A program made the translations under genes and the position numbers. From a virus, in IMG/VR virus record IMGVR_UViG_3300005096_000060, positions 1-29,472 of that record: a stretch of DNA of 29,472 nucleotides. One strand, given 5' to 3'. Shown piece by piece: positions 16,356 through 23,899 of the stretch (within the stretch, counting starts at the first letter, position 1; every line of letters starts with the position of its first letter). The notes under the pieces are model-generated. The model ran no database searches and was not told where the DNA came from. It saw only the letters and a list, made by a program, of their open reading frames with translations.

Positions 16356-17147
16356 TCAGATCCTCACCGTGTAGGTCGTCGCCCCGGCCACGTTCACGTT
16401 GGCGCTGCGGGAGACCTCCATCGGGATGGCCCCGCCGTCGAGGACCCGGTGCAGCCGGGCGTCGGCGGCCTTCGCGCCGGACACGGCCGTCTGGAAGTCG
16501 GTCCAGAAGGCGGCAACGACGGCCGGGTTGTCCCGATACCGCTGCTTCACCAGGAAGAACTCGCCGCCGGCGATCAGGGCCTCCCGGGACTCGGGGGTGA
16601 GGAAGAGGGTGTCCTGCGAGGTGAACGTGGCGATCCGGCGGAAGTAGGGCAGCTCGATCCGCTTGACGGTGTCCCCGTCGATCGGCGGCCAGACGTAGAC
16701 GGTGCCGTCCTCCGGGGACCGGACGGAGAGCATCTTCGGCGTCCCGGACTGGGAGTCCGTGTTCCGGGTGGTGTAGGCGCGGAAGACGTGCCACGGGGTC
16801 CACGAGGGCTCCGCCAGCACGTTGCCGTCCTCGTCGTAGATGAGCCCGCCACGGGCCGGCCAGGCCCAGTCGTCGGGCAGCGTGAGGGTCTGCGCGTCGT
16901 CCCCGAACTCGTCGTCGGAGGACGGGGAGGCCGCGTAGGTCCAGGTGTGCTGGCTCCGGGCGGCGAACCAGATGCCCCGGGCGTTCATCCGCGCGGCGGC
17001 CCGGACGAGGGCCGAGAGGGCCCGGCTCCGGACCTTGGGATCGTCGGGCTGGCCGAGAAGGGCGGCGACCTCCGAGACGAGGGCGTCTACCGGCTCAAGG
17101 TCCGGAGTCTGGCTCTCCGGTGGCGTCGGCGTCAGGCGATCCGGCAT
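16356..17147 (-). CDS. Head-tail adaptor / tail tubular A-like protein candidate
   Basis: The 263-residue protein has an N-terminal helical part with ALSALVRAAARMNARGIWF and FAARSQHTWTYA. A strand region follows with LTLPDDWAWPARGGLIYDED and GTPKMLSVRSPEDGTVYVWP, then KRIELPYFRRI. This order, helices then 'LP-D', 'P--y', 'v-P-p-d', 'i-L-Y-r', is typical of adaptor proteins connecting portal and nozzle in short-tailed phages. GGAGG stands 9 bases before the ATG. The start overlaps the GT4 gene by 53 bases. The assignment comes from the strand pattern and the position before the fibre. Confidence 0.65.
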   Translation of the reverse strand: MPDRLTPTPPESQTPDLEPVDALVSEVAALLGQPDDPKVRSRALSALVRAAARMNARGIWFAARSQHTWTYAASPSSDDEFGDDAQTLTLPDDWAWPARGGLIYDEDGNVLAEPSWTPWHVFRAYTTRNTDSQSGTPKMLSVRSPEDGTVYVWPPIDGDTVKRIELPYFRRIATFTSQDTLFLTPESREALIAGGEFFLVKQRYRDNPAVVAAFWTDFQTAVSGAKAADARLHRVLDGGAIPMEVSRSANVNVAGATTYTVRI

Positions 17148-18243
17148 GGGGCAGCGCCTCCGCCATCTCTACGGACTCGATCCGTGGACGGCTGCGAACA
17201 TCCTCGATTACATCTTCCCACAAGGGTGCCGCCCTTGCCACCGTTCCCACGTCCAGCACGAACTCGCGGGCCCGCTTCGCCGCGCGCCGCAGGGGTCCCG
17301 GGTCCCGGACCGCCTCCCGCAGGAAGTCGTACCAGGCATCCGGATCGTTGGGGAGGGTGAAGAAGGCGTCGGAGGGGAGATCGCGGTACGGACCCACCCG
17401 TGACCCGAGGAACGGAACCCCCTGGATCCCCGCCTCCAACGCCTTGATGGCCGACTTGGCCTCGTTGAACGGGTGCTCCGCCAGCGGGGCGATGGCGAGG
17501 TCGAACCCGCCCCAGGCGACGGCCGCCGGGTAGTCCCGGAACGGGACCCAGCGACAGAGGATCACCCGGGCCGGGTGCCGCCGGCGGAGGTCGTGCAGCC
17601 ACTTCGGGATCGTCCCGAAGCAGATCAGCCGCACCGGGGCGGGCGGGTCGAGGAGGAACCGCTCCAGCCCGGTGCGGACAACGTCGAGGTCCCCGTAGTG
17701 CCCGGAGGCCCCGCCGTAGAAGATCCGGAAGGCCGGGTCGGCCTCCCGCTCGGGGTTGACGGGGTGCCCCTCCCAGTCGGCCGGGTCGAGCACGTTCGGC
17801 ACGACCCGGATGGCATGGGACTTCGGACGGAACCGGTCGGCGAGCGTGGAGGTGGTGACGGTCGTCATCTCCGCCCACATCATGTGCCAGGTGGCGGCGT
17901 TCCACGCGGCCTGACCGGGGTTGTAGTCCCCCCGGGCGAGGTTCCACGGGGGGACGTTCGTGAAGTCGTCGTCGTAGTCCACCACCATCCGCCCGTCCGG
18001 CATCAGGTGGCGGAGACCGACGAGGAGGCCCAGCCTCCGGGGGTCCACCTCCCGGTCCACGAGCAGCACGTCGTGGCGGGCGGCGACCTCCCGGATCCAG
18101 TCCTCAAGCTGCGGGCGCTTGAACCACGGGTGCTCCTCCTGCCACGTCACCTCGTGCCCCGCCCGGGCGAGGGCGCGAGCGGGGATCCACTGGCGGTAGT
18201 ACCCCACCGCCGACTGCTGCCTGTGCAGGACGAGCACCCTCAT
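17095..18243 (-). CDS. Glycosyltransferase, GT4-like (GT-B fold)
   Basis: The 382-residue protein starts with a Rossmann strand (MRVLVLHRQQSAVGYYRQW). It has VVPNVLD (147-153), FYGGASGHYGDL (about 175-186) and a C-terminal FNEAKSAIKALEAGIQGVPF (about 259-278). These are the standard GT-B/GT4 landmarks for nucleotide-sugar binding. The enzymes transfer a sugar from an activated donor, but donor and acceptor are not readable here. Its start lies 3 bases past the 74-residue gene's stop. It belongs to a block of three glycosyltransferases within virion genes, suggesting modification of virion protein, host surface or phage DNA. The C-terminus is acidic and Pro/Asp-rich. Confidence 0.85.
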   Translation of the reverse strand: MRVLVLHRQQSAVGYYRQWIPARALARAGHEVTWQEEHPWFKRPQLEDWIREVAARHDVLLVDREVDPRRLGLLVGLRHLMPDGRMVVDYDDDFTNVPPWNLARGDYNPGQAAWNAATWHMMWAEMTTVTTSTLADRFRPKSHAIRVVPNVLDPADWEGHPVNPEREADPAFRIFYGGASGHYGDLDVVRTGLERFLLDPPAPVRLICFGTIPKWLHDLRRRHPARVILCRWVPFRDYPAAVAWGGFDLAIAPLAEHPFNEAKSAIKALEAGIQGVPFLGSRVGPYRDLPSDAFFTLPNDPDAWYDFLREAVRDPGPLRRAAKRAREFVLDVGTVARAAPLWEDVIEDVRSRPRIESVEMAEALPHAGSPDADATGEPDSGP

Positions 18244-18246
18244 GGA

Positions 18247-18471
18247 TCAGCCCTTCTTGCCGGAACCGGCCTTCTCCTGCTCCTCCCGGAGGGCCTTCTC
18301 GTACTCGCCGGCCTTCCACCGGAGCCGGTACTCCATCTCCTTCACCTTCTCCGACCAGTTGGCGGTCTTCTCCTCGATCTTCTCCCGGAGCTTCTCCAGC
18401 TTGACGGCGGTGCGCTGGACCTCCTTGAGGAGCTGCTTCAGCGCGGCCTTCGAGGTGACCTTCTTGCTCAT
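18247..18471 (-). CDS. Small coiled-coil protein
   Basis: The 74-residue protein is almost entirely charged helix, with a heptad-like KLEKLREKIEEKTANWSEKV and a Lys-rich C-terminus. It starts by ATGA overlap with the upstream unknown gene, preceded by AGGAGGA. There is no TM segment or Cys. Lying inside the glycosyltransferase block, it could be a subunit or scaffold for these enzymes, but nothing in the sequence proves it. The family is not recognised. Confidence 0.7.
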   Translation of the reverse strand: MSKKVTSKAALKQLLKEVQRTAVKLEKLREKIEEKTANWSEKVKEMEYRLRWKAGEYEKALREEQEKAGSGKKG

Positions 18472-19061
18472 GTCTCGTCCTCCTCTCCCGCAGCCGGGGA
18501 GGCTGCGGTCAGTTCCCTGATGATCTCGATCGGCTCCTCCGCCAGGACCGTGGCGGCCCGGGCGAAGTGGTTGAACCGGAGCAGGGACTCCGGCGTGAAG
18601 AACGGATGCCCCTCCGGCGTGGCGAGCTGGCGGTAGAGCGGGTCGAAGGAGGCCCCGAGGCTGGCGACGAAGCCGGACTTCCGGACCCGCAGGCCCCGGT
18701 GGATCCGGACCCTGGCCCGGTTGATCCCCTCCAGCGTGTCGAGGTCGAAGAGGTCCCACGGGGCCATGAAGGTGGGAACGAAGCCCCGGTCGATGGCCGC
18801 GAGGACCCGCTCCTCCGTCTGGTCCGCCGTCCACGAGAGGCACTCGCCGGGATGCCCGTCCCAGCCGAGGATCCCCACGTCGAGCCAGTGCGGACGGTCA
18901 TGGACGGAGCCGACGACGTCCGGCGCGAGGTAGGCCGTCACGCGGAGATCCTCCACCTGCGCGTGCAGCGGGGCGAAGAACTCCACCACGCGGGCCAGCG
19001 AGGACCCGCCGATCGTGTAGATGGCGATCGGCTTCAGGACCACGTCCTTGGGTTGATCCAT
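18468..19061 (-). CDS. Unrecognised gene in glycosyltransferase block
   Basis: The 197-residue protein starts MDQPKDVVLKPIAIYTIGGSS. Visible features are a first strand (IAIYTIGGSS), LRVTAYLAPDVVGSV, WLDVGILGWDGHPGECLSW, and FVPTFMAPWDLFDLDTLEGI. The N-terminal strand and following alternation look like an alpha/beta fold, and the Asp/Trp-rich segments resemble sugar or nucleotide-handling enzymes. No defining motif is present. The upstream GT2 gene ends at 19034, so the two overlap by 28 bases. An alternative ATG lies at 19073. A role in the same glycan pathway is inferred from position only. Confidence 0.68.
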   Translation of the reverse strand: MDQPKDVVLKPIAIYTIGGSSLARVVEFFAPLHAQVEDLRVTAYLAPDVVGSVHDRPHWLDVGILGWDGHPGECLSWTADQTEERVLAAIDRGFVPTFMAPWDLFDLDTLEGINRARVRIHRGLRVRKSGFVASLGASFDPLYRQLATPEGHPFFTPESLLRFNHFARAATVLAEEPIEIIRELTAASPAAGEEDET

Positions 19062-19771
19062 GGCCAGTACCATCCCATCCGCCGGACGTGCGCGGCCTCC
19101 GGCGAGTCCTTGGCTTCGAGGTCGTCCGTGCGGTGGACGACCCGGATGTTGGGGAAACGGACCAGCAGCCCGCCCACGCGCCGGCACCAGATGGCGATCG
19201 CCTCCGGGTCGCCCCGCCCGATGGCCTCGTCCAGCGGGGGCTCGAAGCCGTCGAGCAGGCGGACCGGGTGGAGGCGGCAGACGCCCCCGAGCAGTTCCAT
19301 GAGCTGGGCCTGGTAGGGCTGCCCCTTCTCCAGCACGGCCCGGATCTTCGGCTGGTTCCGCAGGCCGATCACCTTCGGGGCGACCACCAGCCGGTCCACC
19401 GGGTCGCCGGCACGGGCCCGGAGGTCGAGGGTCTGCTGGATCAGCTTCTTCAGCCACCGCTTGGTCTTGAACCGCACGTCGTCGTCGAGCCGGAGGAGCC
19501 AGCGGTAGCCTCCCTGCCGCGCCAGCGCCAGGGCCTCGGCGAAGGCGTGGTGCTGGCCCCGGTTCTCCGGCCACGCGACGAGGTGCTGGATCCCGGCCTC
19601 CGCCTCCAGCGCCGCCTTGGCCACGGCGTGCTGGCGGGCGGAGACCCCCGAGAGGACCACCAAGTAGCCCGCCGTGCCCCGGGCCAGCCGGATCGTGTCG
19701 GCGAGGAAGGGCCGGTCCCCGTGGGTGACCGTGAAGGCGAGCACCCGGCCGGTCGCTTCGGGCAGGCTCAT
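19034..19771 (-). CDS. Glycosyltransferase, GT2-like (second of pair)
   Basis: The 245-residue protein has a GT-A fold layout: VLAFTVTHGDRPFLADTI at the start, an Asn/Gln-rich PENRGQHHAFAEALALA, then RWLLRLDDDVRF with the DDD metal motif (96-98). After that come KVIGLRNQPKI and a C-terminal region with RVVHRTDDLE. This family uses nucleotide-sugars and a divalent metal at the Asp motif. The start overlaps the end of the first GT2 gene as ATGA. A purine-rich AAGGGG lies upstream, inside the previous gene's EKGTGR codons. Acceptor unknown. Confidence 0.82.
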   Translation of the reverse strand: MSLPEATGRVLAFTVTHGDRPFLADTIRLARGTAGYLVVLSGVSARQHAVAKAALEAEAGIQHLVAWPENRGQHHAFAEALALARQGGYRWLLRLDDDVRFKTKRWLKKLIQQTLDLRARAGDPVDRLVVAPKVIGLRNQPKIRAVLEKGQPYQAQLMELLGGVCRLHPVRLLDGFEPPLDEAIGRGDPEAIAIWCRRVGGLLVRFPNIRVVHRTDDLEAKDSPEAAHVRRMGWYWPWINPRTWS

Positions 19772-20547
19772 CGGCCGGTCCCCTTCTCGTTGCGGGAGAG
19801 GAGGTCCTCCACGACGGTCTCCGGCATGGAGAGGACCTCCGGCTTCCGCGTGAGCTGGATGTTCTCCCCGTGCCAGTGGTAGATGTTCGTCGCCGCGTCC
19901 ACGGCGGCCCCCGGGGCCCCGATCAGCGCCAGCCGCCGGGCCATGTCCCAGTCGCCGAAGCGCCGGAGCTCCGGGCTGAAGAAGGCCCCCGTCTCCTTCG
20001 CCAGCCAGTAGAGCGTGCCCTTCCCGATCAGCAGGTCGCCGGAGTCGATGAAGTTGTGGGAGGGTCCGTTCAGCAGCCGGGCGATGGCCTCCGAGTTCCA
20101 CGGGACGAAGGGGCTCTCCCCGAGGGCCGGGGGCTCCCCCTCGAAGCCGGGGTCCGCGACGTAGCGCCGGCGGCTGTAGGCGAAGGCCGGGCGGGCGTCC
20201 TGCTCCCGGACGGCCCGGACGAGGTTCAGCAGGTGGTCCGGGGCGAACTCGTTGTCCGCGTCCATGAAGGCGATCCACGGGGTGGCGACGTGGGGAATCG
20301 CCCGGTTGCAGGGGACCGCGTAGTAGCCCGTCGGCTCCGGCTGGACGACGACGTGACCCCGCACCTTCCCCAGCGTCGGCTCGATCGCCTCGTTCAGCTC
20401 CCGCTCGTCGGGCTGACCGTCGAACAGGATGAAGACGAGGAAGTCCCGGAACTCCTGCTCGGCGAGGGAAGCGAGGGCGCGAGGGAGGAAGCGGGTGTAG
20501 GCCGGATGGGCCCGCAGGATGACGGTGACGGTCTCGCTGACCAGCAT
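19768..20547 (-). CDS. Glycosyltransferase, GT2 family
   Basis: The 259-residue protein is a classical GT2: TVTVILRAHPAYTRFLPRAL strand-loop-helix, an ALASLAEQEFRDF helix, WIAFMDADNEFAPDHL with the D-A-D metal motif (96-98), and GDWDMARRLALIG (198-210) where GT2 enzymes carry their ED-D-like acceptor-base segment. It should transfer a sugar from a nucleotide donor; the product is unknown. GGAG precedes the ATG. The last residues are EKGTGR, which also end two small proteins upstream. It is cytoplasmic with no TM segment, unlike many polysaccharide GT2 enzymes. Confidence 0.87.
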   Translation of the reverse strand: MLVSETVTVILRAHPAYTRFLPRALASLAEQEFRDFLVFILFDGQPDERELNEAIEPTLGKVRGHVVVQPEPTGYYAVPCNRAIPHVATPWIAFMDADNEFAPDHLLNLVRAVREQDARPAFAYSRRRYVADPGFEGEPPALGESPFVPWNSEAIARLLNGPSHNFIDSGDLLIGKGTLYWLAKETGAFFSPELRRFGDWDMARRLALIGAPGAAVDAATNIYHWHGENIQLTRKPEVLSMPETVVEDLLSRNEKGTGR

Positions 20548-20571
20548 CGCTCGCTCCGGTGCGGGACGGGG

Positions 20572-21039
20572 TCAGGCGTCCCGGTGGGACCCGATCAGCC
20601 AGAGAAGCTCCGGATCCCGCCGGCGAAGATATCCCTTGTTCCGGAGCTGCGCAAGGATTCCCCGCCACCCCCGCGTGATCGTGCCGCTGACGAACCGCCG
20701 CTGGCCGTCGTCGTACTTCCCCGTGTTGATGTTCTCGTAGGGGATGAGCCCCAGCGGGATGGCGATGCCGGGGAAGACCCGCTTCGAGCCGGAGGCGATC
20801 CACAGCGCGCCGGCCTCGTCGAAGCCGAGACGCTTGCGGGCCTGGAGCAGGTCCTTCGAGGTGGAGACGCCGACGGAGATCCACGGCGGAGCGAGGAAGC
20901 GGTAGATCGTCTGGCACAGTTCCTCGGTGGTCATCACCCGGGGCGGGGCCCGGTTGATCGAGAGGTACTGCCGCTGCAACTCGCCGACGCGCTTCTTCTC
21001 GGCCAGCTCGCCGCCGGCCTCCCCGACCCACAGCGGCAT
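20572..21039 (-). CDS. Conserved-looking phage protein of unknown function
   Basis: The 155-residue protein starts MPLWVGEAGGELAEKKRVGE, preceded by GGGGAGGGG. I chose it over an in-frame ATG at 21066, because it begins exactly at the upstream stop (TGATG overlap). It contains MTTEELCQTIYRFLAPPWIS, then ALWIASGSKRVFPGIAIPLG and GTITRGWRGILAQLRNKGYL. It appears alpha/beta and moderately basic, with no TM segment. It follows the capsid region and precedes the glycosyltransferases. I cannot assign it to a family. Confidence 0.7.
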   Translation of the reverse strand: MPLWVGEAGGELAEKKRVGELQRQYLSINRAPPRVMTTEELCQTIYRFLAPPWISVGVSTSKDLLQARKRLGFDEAGALWIASGSKRVFPGIAIPLGLIPYENINTGKYDDGQRRFVSGTITRGWRGILAQLRNKGYLRRRDPELLWLIGSHRDA

Positions 21040-21191
21040 CAGCCCCTCCCCGTGCCCTTCTCCCAAGGCGAGGGATTCGCGGCCCGGGCACCCGGGTTCG
21101 CCGGGGTGGACTTCCGGGCGTACTGCTCCTTCTTCACGGGACGGCCCTTCAGGACGCCGATGTCGGCCTTCTGGATCCGCGTGGTGGCCAT
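21039..21191 (-). CDS. 50-residue protein ending in EKGTGRG
   Basis: The short protein starts MATTRIQKADIGVLKGRPVK after a GGAGG site in a GTGACGATGG context, and ends EKGTGRG. It is basic and low in hydrophobic residues. The reading frame continues upstream to 21236, but the SD placement favours 21191. It stands just after a 12-bp hairpin and overlaps the next start as TGATG. Its C-terminus is shared with the 60-residue protein upstream and the GT2 protein downstream. Function unknown. Confidence 0.65.
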   Translation of the reverse strand: MATTRIQKADIGVLKGRPVKKEQYARKSTPANPGARAANPSPWEKGTGRG

Positions 21192-21208
21192 CGTCACCTC
21201 CAGAGGAA

Positions 21209-21237
21209 GGTGGGCAGGGGGAGAACCCCTGCCCACC
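21209..21237 (-). terminator. 12-bp perfect hairpin after capsid genes
   Basis: Positions 21209-21220 and 21226-21237 are perfect inverted repeats of 12 bases with a 5-base loop. The hairpin lies between the 60- and 50-residue genes. Downstream on the minus strand is a short TTCCTCT stretch rather than a strong U tract, so it may be a weak intrinsic terminator, an mRNA stabiliser, or a processing site. It would reduce expression of the glycosyltransferase block relative to capsid. Confidence 0.55.
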
Positions 21238-21258
21238 CTCGGTTGCCGTTCGCGGGGA

Positions 21259-21441
21259 TCACCCCCGCCCGGTGCCCTTCTCCTGGTCGGCCGGGACGCT
21301 GGCCGAGTAGGACACCCGGTCGGTCCCGTTGTTCAGAGGACCGGGCCGGAAGGGCTTCTGGTTGGAGCCGGCGACCCCGGTGGGGTTCTTCGGCCGGGGG
21401 GCGGCCGGCCGGCGGGCCTTCGCGTTTCCGACGCTCTTCAT
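21259..21441 (-). CDS. 60-residue protein ending in EKGTGRG
   Basis: The short, basic, Pro/Asn-rich protein starts MKSVGNAKARRPAAPRPKNP and ends QEKGTGRG. The start has GGAGG and shares a 15-base leader with the portal gene. It follows the capsid stop by 11 bases and precedes a 12-bp hairpin, so it could be the last gene of the capsid transcript. It could be a decoration or cementing protein from its place, but no motif proves it. The family is not recognised. Confidence 0.65.
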   Translation of the reverse strand: MKSVGNAKARRPAAPRPKNPTGVAGSNQKPFRPGPLNNGTDRVSYSASVPADQEKGTGRG

Positions 21442-21452
21442 GGCTGGTCCTC

Positions 21453-22483
21453 CTAGTGCATGGACAGGGCGTGGGTGAACCACCACAGCCGCTTGTCGGC
21501 GGCCGGGGCGGCGACGACGCCGTAGTAGACCTTCACGGCGAGCGTCCCCTTCATGTTCGCCGGGTCGTTGGTCCCGGCGGACCCCGGCGGGTGGTGGATC
21601 ACGCTGACGCCACCGCCCTCCTGGGTGATGACGTAGAAGGCGTCCGGCGCGACGACGTAGGCGTGGCAGCCGGTGACGCCGGTGGAGGCGGTCGCCGACA
21701 GGAGGCCATCGGCGGCACCGCGATGGCGACGATCGGCAGGTTGTTGGTCTGCACGAACCGGATGCCGTACAGCCGCCCGACCTCGCCCCGGTAGATGGGA
21801 CCCGGGTCGGTGTACTTCGCCACGTCGAGGAAGCCCGTGGCGGCGGTGTCGGTCATCAGGTCGTACATCGCCAGCGGGTGAACGACGCAGACGAAGGTCT
21901 CGTCCTCCCATCGGGGCACGTTGTACGAGTCCATCAGCGGACCGATCTTGGCGACGGACGCGCCGTCGATGTAGTCGGTGGACGTGACGTGCCCGTTGGC
22001 GTTGGTGGACCCGGTCTCGTTCGAGGAGCCCACGGAGGAAATCTGCGTCCGGGTGTGGGTGTCCAGCTTCCAGACGAGGTCCTTGACGAGGTTCTCGGTG
22101 GCACCGTCCGTCAGGGAGGCGTGGGACACGAGCACGGACTTCTCGGTGTAGGCGATCGCACCGACGAAGATGGAGACGTCGCCGGAGATCGACTCCGCCG
22201 AGATCAGGCCGGTCGTGATGGACGCGCTCTCGTGGACGGTCGTCACGGTGGCGTAGGTCGTCGCCGAGGGGTTGGGGTAGCTCGACCGGATGAAGTACGG
22301 CGACTTCCAGCGCGGGATCTTCACCGTCTCGTAGCCGCGCGGGACGGTGACCTCGGTGCCGAGCTGGCGGAAGTAGAGGGACGACCAGAGGCGGTCCCTC
22401 ATGAAGTCCGCGTAGAACTTCGGGATCAGCGGACCACCGGGGCCTCCGAGGCCGCCGGCAGAGGTGCTGGTGGTGATGGCCAT
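21453..22483 (-). CDS. Major capsid protein, N4-gp56-like, interrupted by a frame change
   Basis: The first frame starts MAITTSTSAGGLGG at 22483 with GGAGG. It contains FYADFMRDRLWSSLYFRQLG, VVHPLAMYDLM (201-210) and IYRGEVGRLYGIRFVQTNN (230-248), a pattern I recognise from N4-gp56-family HK97-fold capsid proteins. Coding continues after about residue 259 in another frame (GLLSATASTGVTGCHAYVV) to the stop at 21453. One re-read base near 21707, or one missing base, restores a 343-residue protein. The scaffold gene lies upstream. The uninterrupted first frame alone would replace the last 84 residues with an unrelated Pro/Ser/Arg tail, likely nonfunctional. No classic heptamer slippery site is visible. 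Confidence 0.85.
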
Positions 22484-22509
22484 GGTTCAGAGCCTCCAGG
22501 CTCCCGGGG

Positions 22510-23436
22510 CTACTCCTGTACCCAGTCGAGGTCGAACAGATCCCTCATGCCACGGCCGCCGGTGGCGATGCGGGTGAGCTGATCCGCCACCTCCTCGGCC
22601 TGCTTCCACAGTTCGAGCTGCTCGCGGCCGCGCGCCTTGCGGGCCTCGGCACGGAGGCGGTCGTACTCCTCCTGGAGCTTGCGCACCTCGTCCTCGGCCT
22701 GCGGCTCCTCGATGGAACCGCCGGGCTGTTCGACCAGGGGTACGGTCCCCGGGGCGGGTTGTACGTTGGGGGAAGGATTCGCCTGGGGCTGCGGAGCCTG
22801 CGGGGTGGACGCGGCGGCCTGGAGCGTCGCCTGCTCGGTGCCCTTCTGGACGAGACCGAGCGTCTCGGCGGCGTTCAGGATGAACCGCGTCTGGTCCGGC
22901 TCCGGGAGTCGCTGCGCTTCGGGAAAACGGGCGAGCACCTGCTGAACATGCTCGTCCGTCAGGGGCCAGGTGGCCCGGATCGCCTTGGCCGTGACCTGCT
23001 GGTCGATGATCTGCGGCAGGACACTGAACGCTTCCATGAGCTGACCGGCCGTCACGGGCTGGTCAGGGTCGATCTCCTGCGGGGTCGGGGCCTGCTGCTG
23101 CTGGGCATAGGCCCCCTGGGCGAACTGGCCCTGCTGGGGCTGCGCCTGCGCCTGGAGCGCCTGGAGCCGGAGCTGGAACTCCTTCTGCTGGAGTTCCATC
23201 TGCTTCCGCAGCTCGCCGATGGTGCGGGCCATCTCGCCGATCTGCTGCTTCAACTCCAGCTCCTGCGCCTTCTCCTGCGGGTTCGCCGGCGGCGGAGACT
23301 GCTCGCGGGTGACCGGCTCCTCGGGCTGGACGACGGTGCCGTCCGGCGTGGCGGTGACCTCCTTCGATGGCCCGAGGGCGATCTTGCGGCGCGGCTCCGG
23401 CGCGGGACCGCTGTGAGGCTGGATGGTGTCCATCAT
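22510..23436 (-). CDS. Capsid scaffold protein candidate
   Basis: The 308-residue protein is Gln/Glu/Pro-rich. It has a coiled-coil segment at about 55-100 (ELELKQQIGEMARTIGELRK), a Gln-rich linker (about 100-120), a central helical domain (about 130-195), another Pro/Gln linker and a terminal helix (RKLQEEYDRLRAEARKARGR). It ends WVQE. Alternating coiled coil and low complexity, directly before the capsid gene, is typical of scaffold proteins that shape the procapsid and leave before packaging. The start MMDT is preceded by GGAGG. No protease triad is visible. Confidence 0.82.
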   Translation of the reverse strand: MMDTIQPHSGPAPEPRRKIALGPSKEVTATPDGTVVQPEEPVTREQSPPPANPQEKAQELELKQQIGEMARTIGELRKQMELQQKEFQLRLQALQAQAQPQQGQFAQGAYAQQQQAPTPQEIDPDQPVTAGQLMEAFSVLPQIIDQQVTAKAIRATWPLTDEHVQQVLARFPEAQRLPEPDQTRFILNAAETLGLVQKGTEQATLQAAASTPQAPQPQANPSPNVQPAPGTVPLVEQPGGSIEEPQAEDEVRKLQEEYDRLRAEARKARGREQLELWKQAEEVADQLTRIATGGRGMRDLFDLDWVQE

Positions 23437-23461
23437 GGGAAATCCTCCTGCGCTCGGTTGT

Positions 23462-23485
23462 GGGAACGGGTTTCAGCCCGTTCCC
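23462..23485. repeat. 9-bp perfect hairpin before the scaffold gene
   Basis: Positions 23462-23470 and 23477-23485 are perfect inverted repeats of 9 bases with a 6-base loop (TTTCAG on the plus strand). It lies in the 61-base gap before scaffold. No U tract follows on the minus strand, so a 5'-UTR stabilising hairpin is as likely as a terminator. Confidence 0.55.
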
Positions 23486-23491
23486 GATTCC

Positions 23492-23521
23492 AAGTTATCA
23501 CTTCCCCTCGGCGAAGTTCAA
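23492..23521 (-). promoter_or_regulatory. Possible sigma-70-like promoter for scaffold/capsid
   Basis: On the minus strand TTGAAC (23516-23521) and TAACTT (23492-23497) are spaced by 18 bases at the end of the 132-residue gene. Transcription would begin near 23485, with the hairpin as the first part of the message. The match to consensus is moderate and the host is unknown, so this is a candidate only. Confidence 0.3.
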
Positions 23522-23896
23522 TCCTTTCCGCTCGGCGGCCCACGAGATGGCCCGCAGGCCGGAGCGGGCGTGGATCTCGACCTCGGCGGGGATCGCCAGC
23601 AGCGATTCGAGAACGGAGATGACCGCGCGGATCTCGTTGGACCGGTCACGTTCGCCGGGCTTCGGGGCATGCCGCAGCTCGCGGGAGAGGATGTCGATCT
23701 TCCGCCGGAGCATGGCCCGGTAGAACTTCCACGCCTCCTCCCGGTTCATCCTCTCGAAGGAGATGGAGAGCCGCTGGAGGTGGCCCGGGTCCTTGAAGAC
23801 CTCCTCGGCCCAGGTGACCGGGTCGGGCGGCAGGCCCTGCATGGCCCGCTCGATCAGTTGCTCGATGTCACGGTTCTTCCGTCGGAAAGGCCACAT
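23498..23896 (-). CDS. Small helical virion-region protein of unknown function
   Basis: The 132-residue protein starts MWPFRRKNRDIEQLIERAMQ and is mostly amphipathic helix, with EEAWKFYRAMLRRKIDILSR and IRAVISVLESLLAIP. It starts 3 bases past the portal stop, with a GGAG site within the portal's last codons. It has no TM segment. Position between portal and scaffold would suit a head-maturation or portal accessory protein. I do not recognise it. Confidence 0.75.
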   Translation of the reverse strand: MWPFRRKNRDIEQLIERAMQGLPPDPVTWAEEVFKDPGHLQRLSISFERMNREEAWKFYRAMLRRKIDILSRELRHAPKPGERDRSNEIRAVISVLESLLAIPAEVEIHARSGLRAISWAAERKGLNFAEGK

Positions 23897-23899
23897 GCG

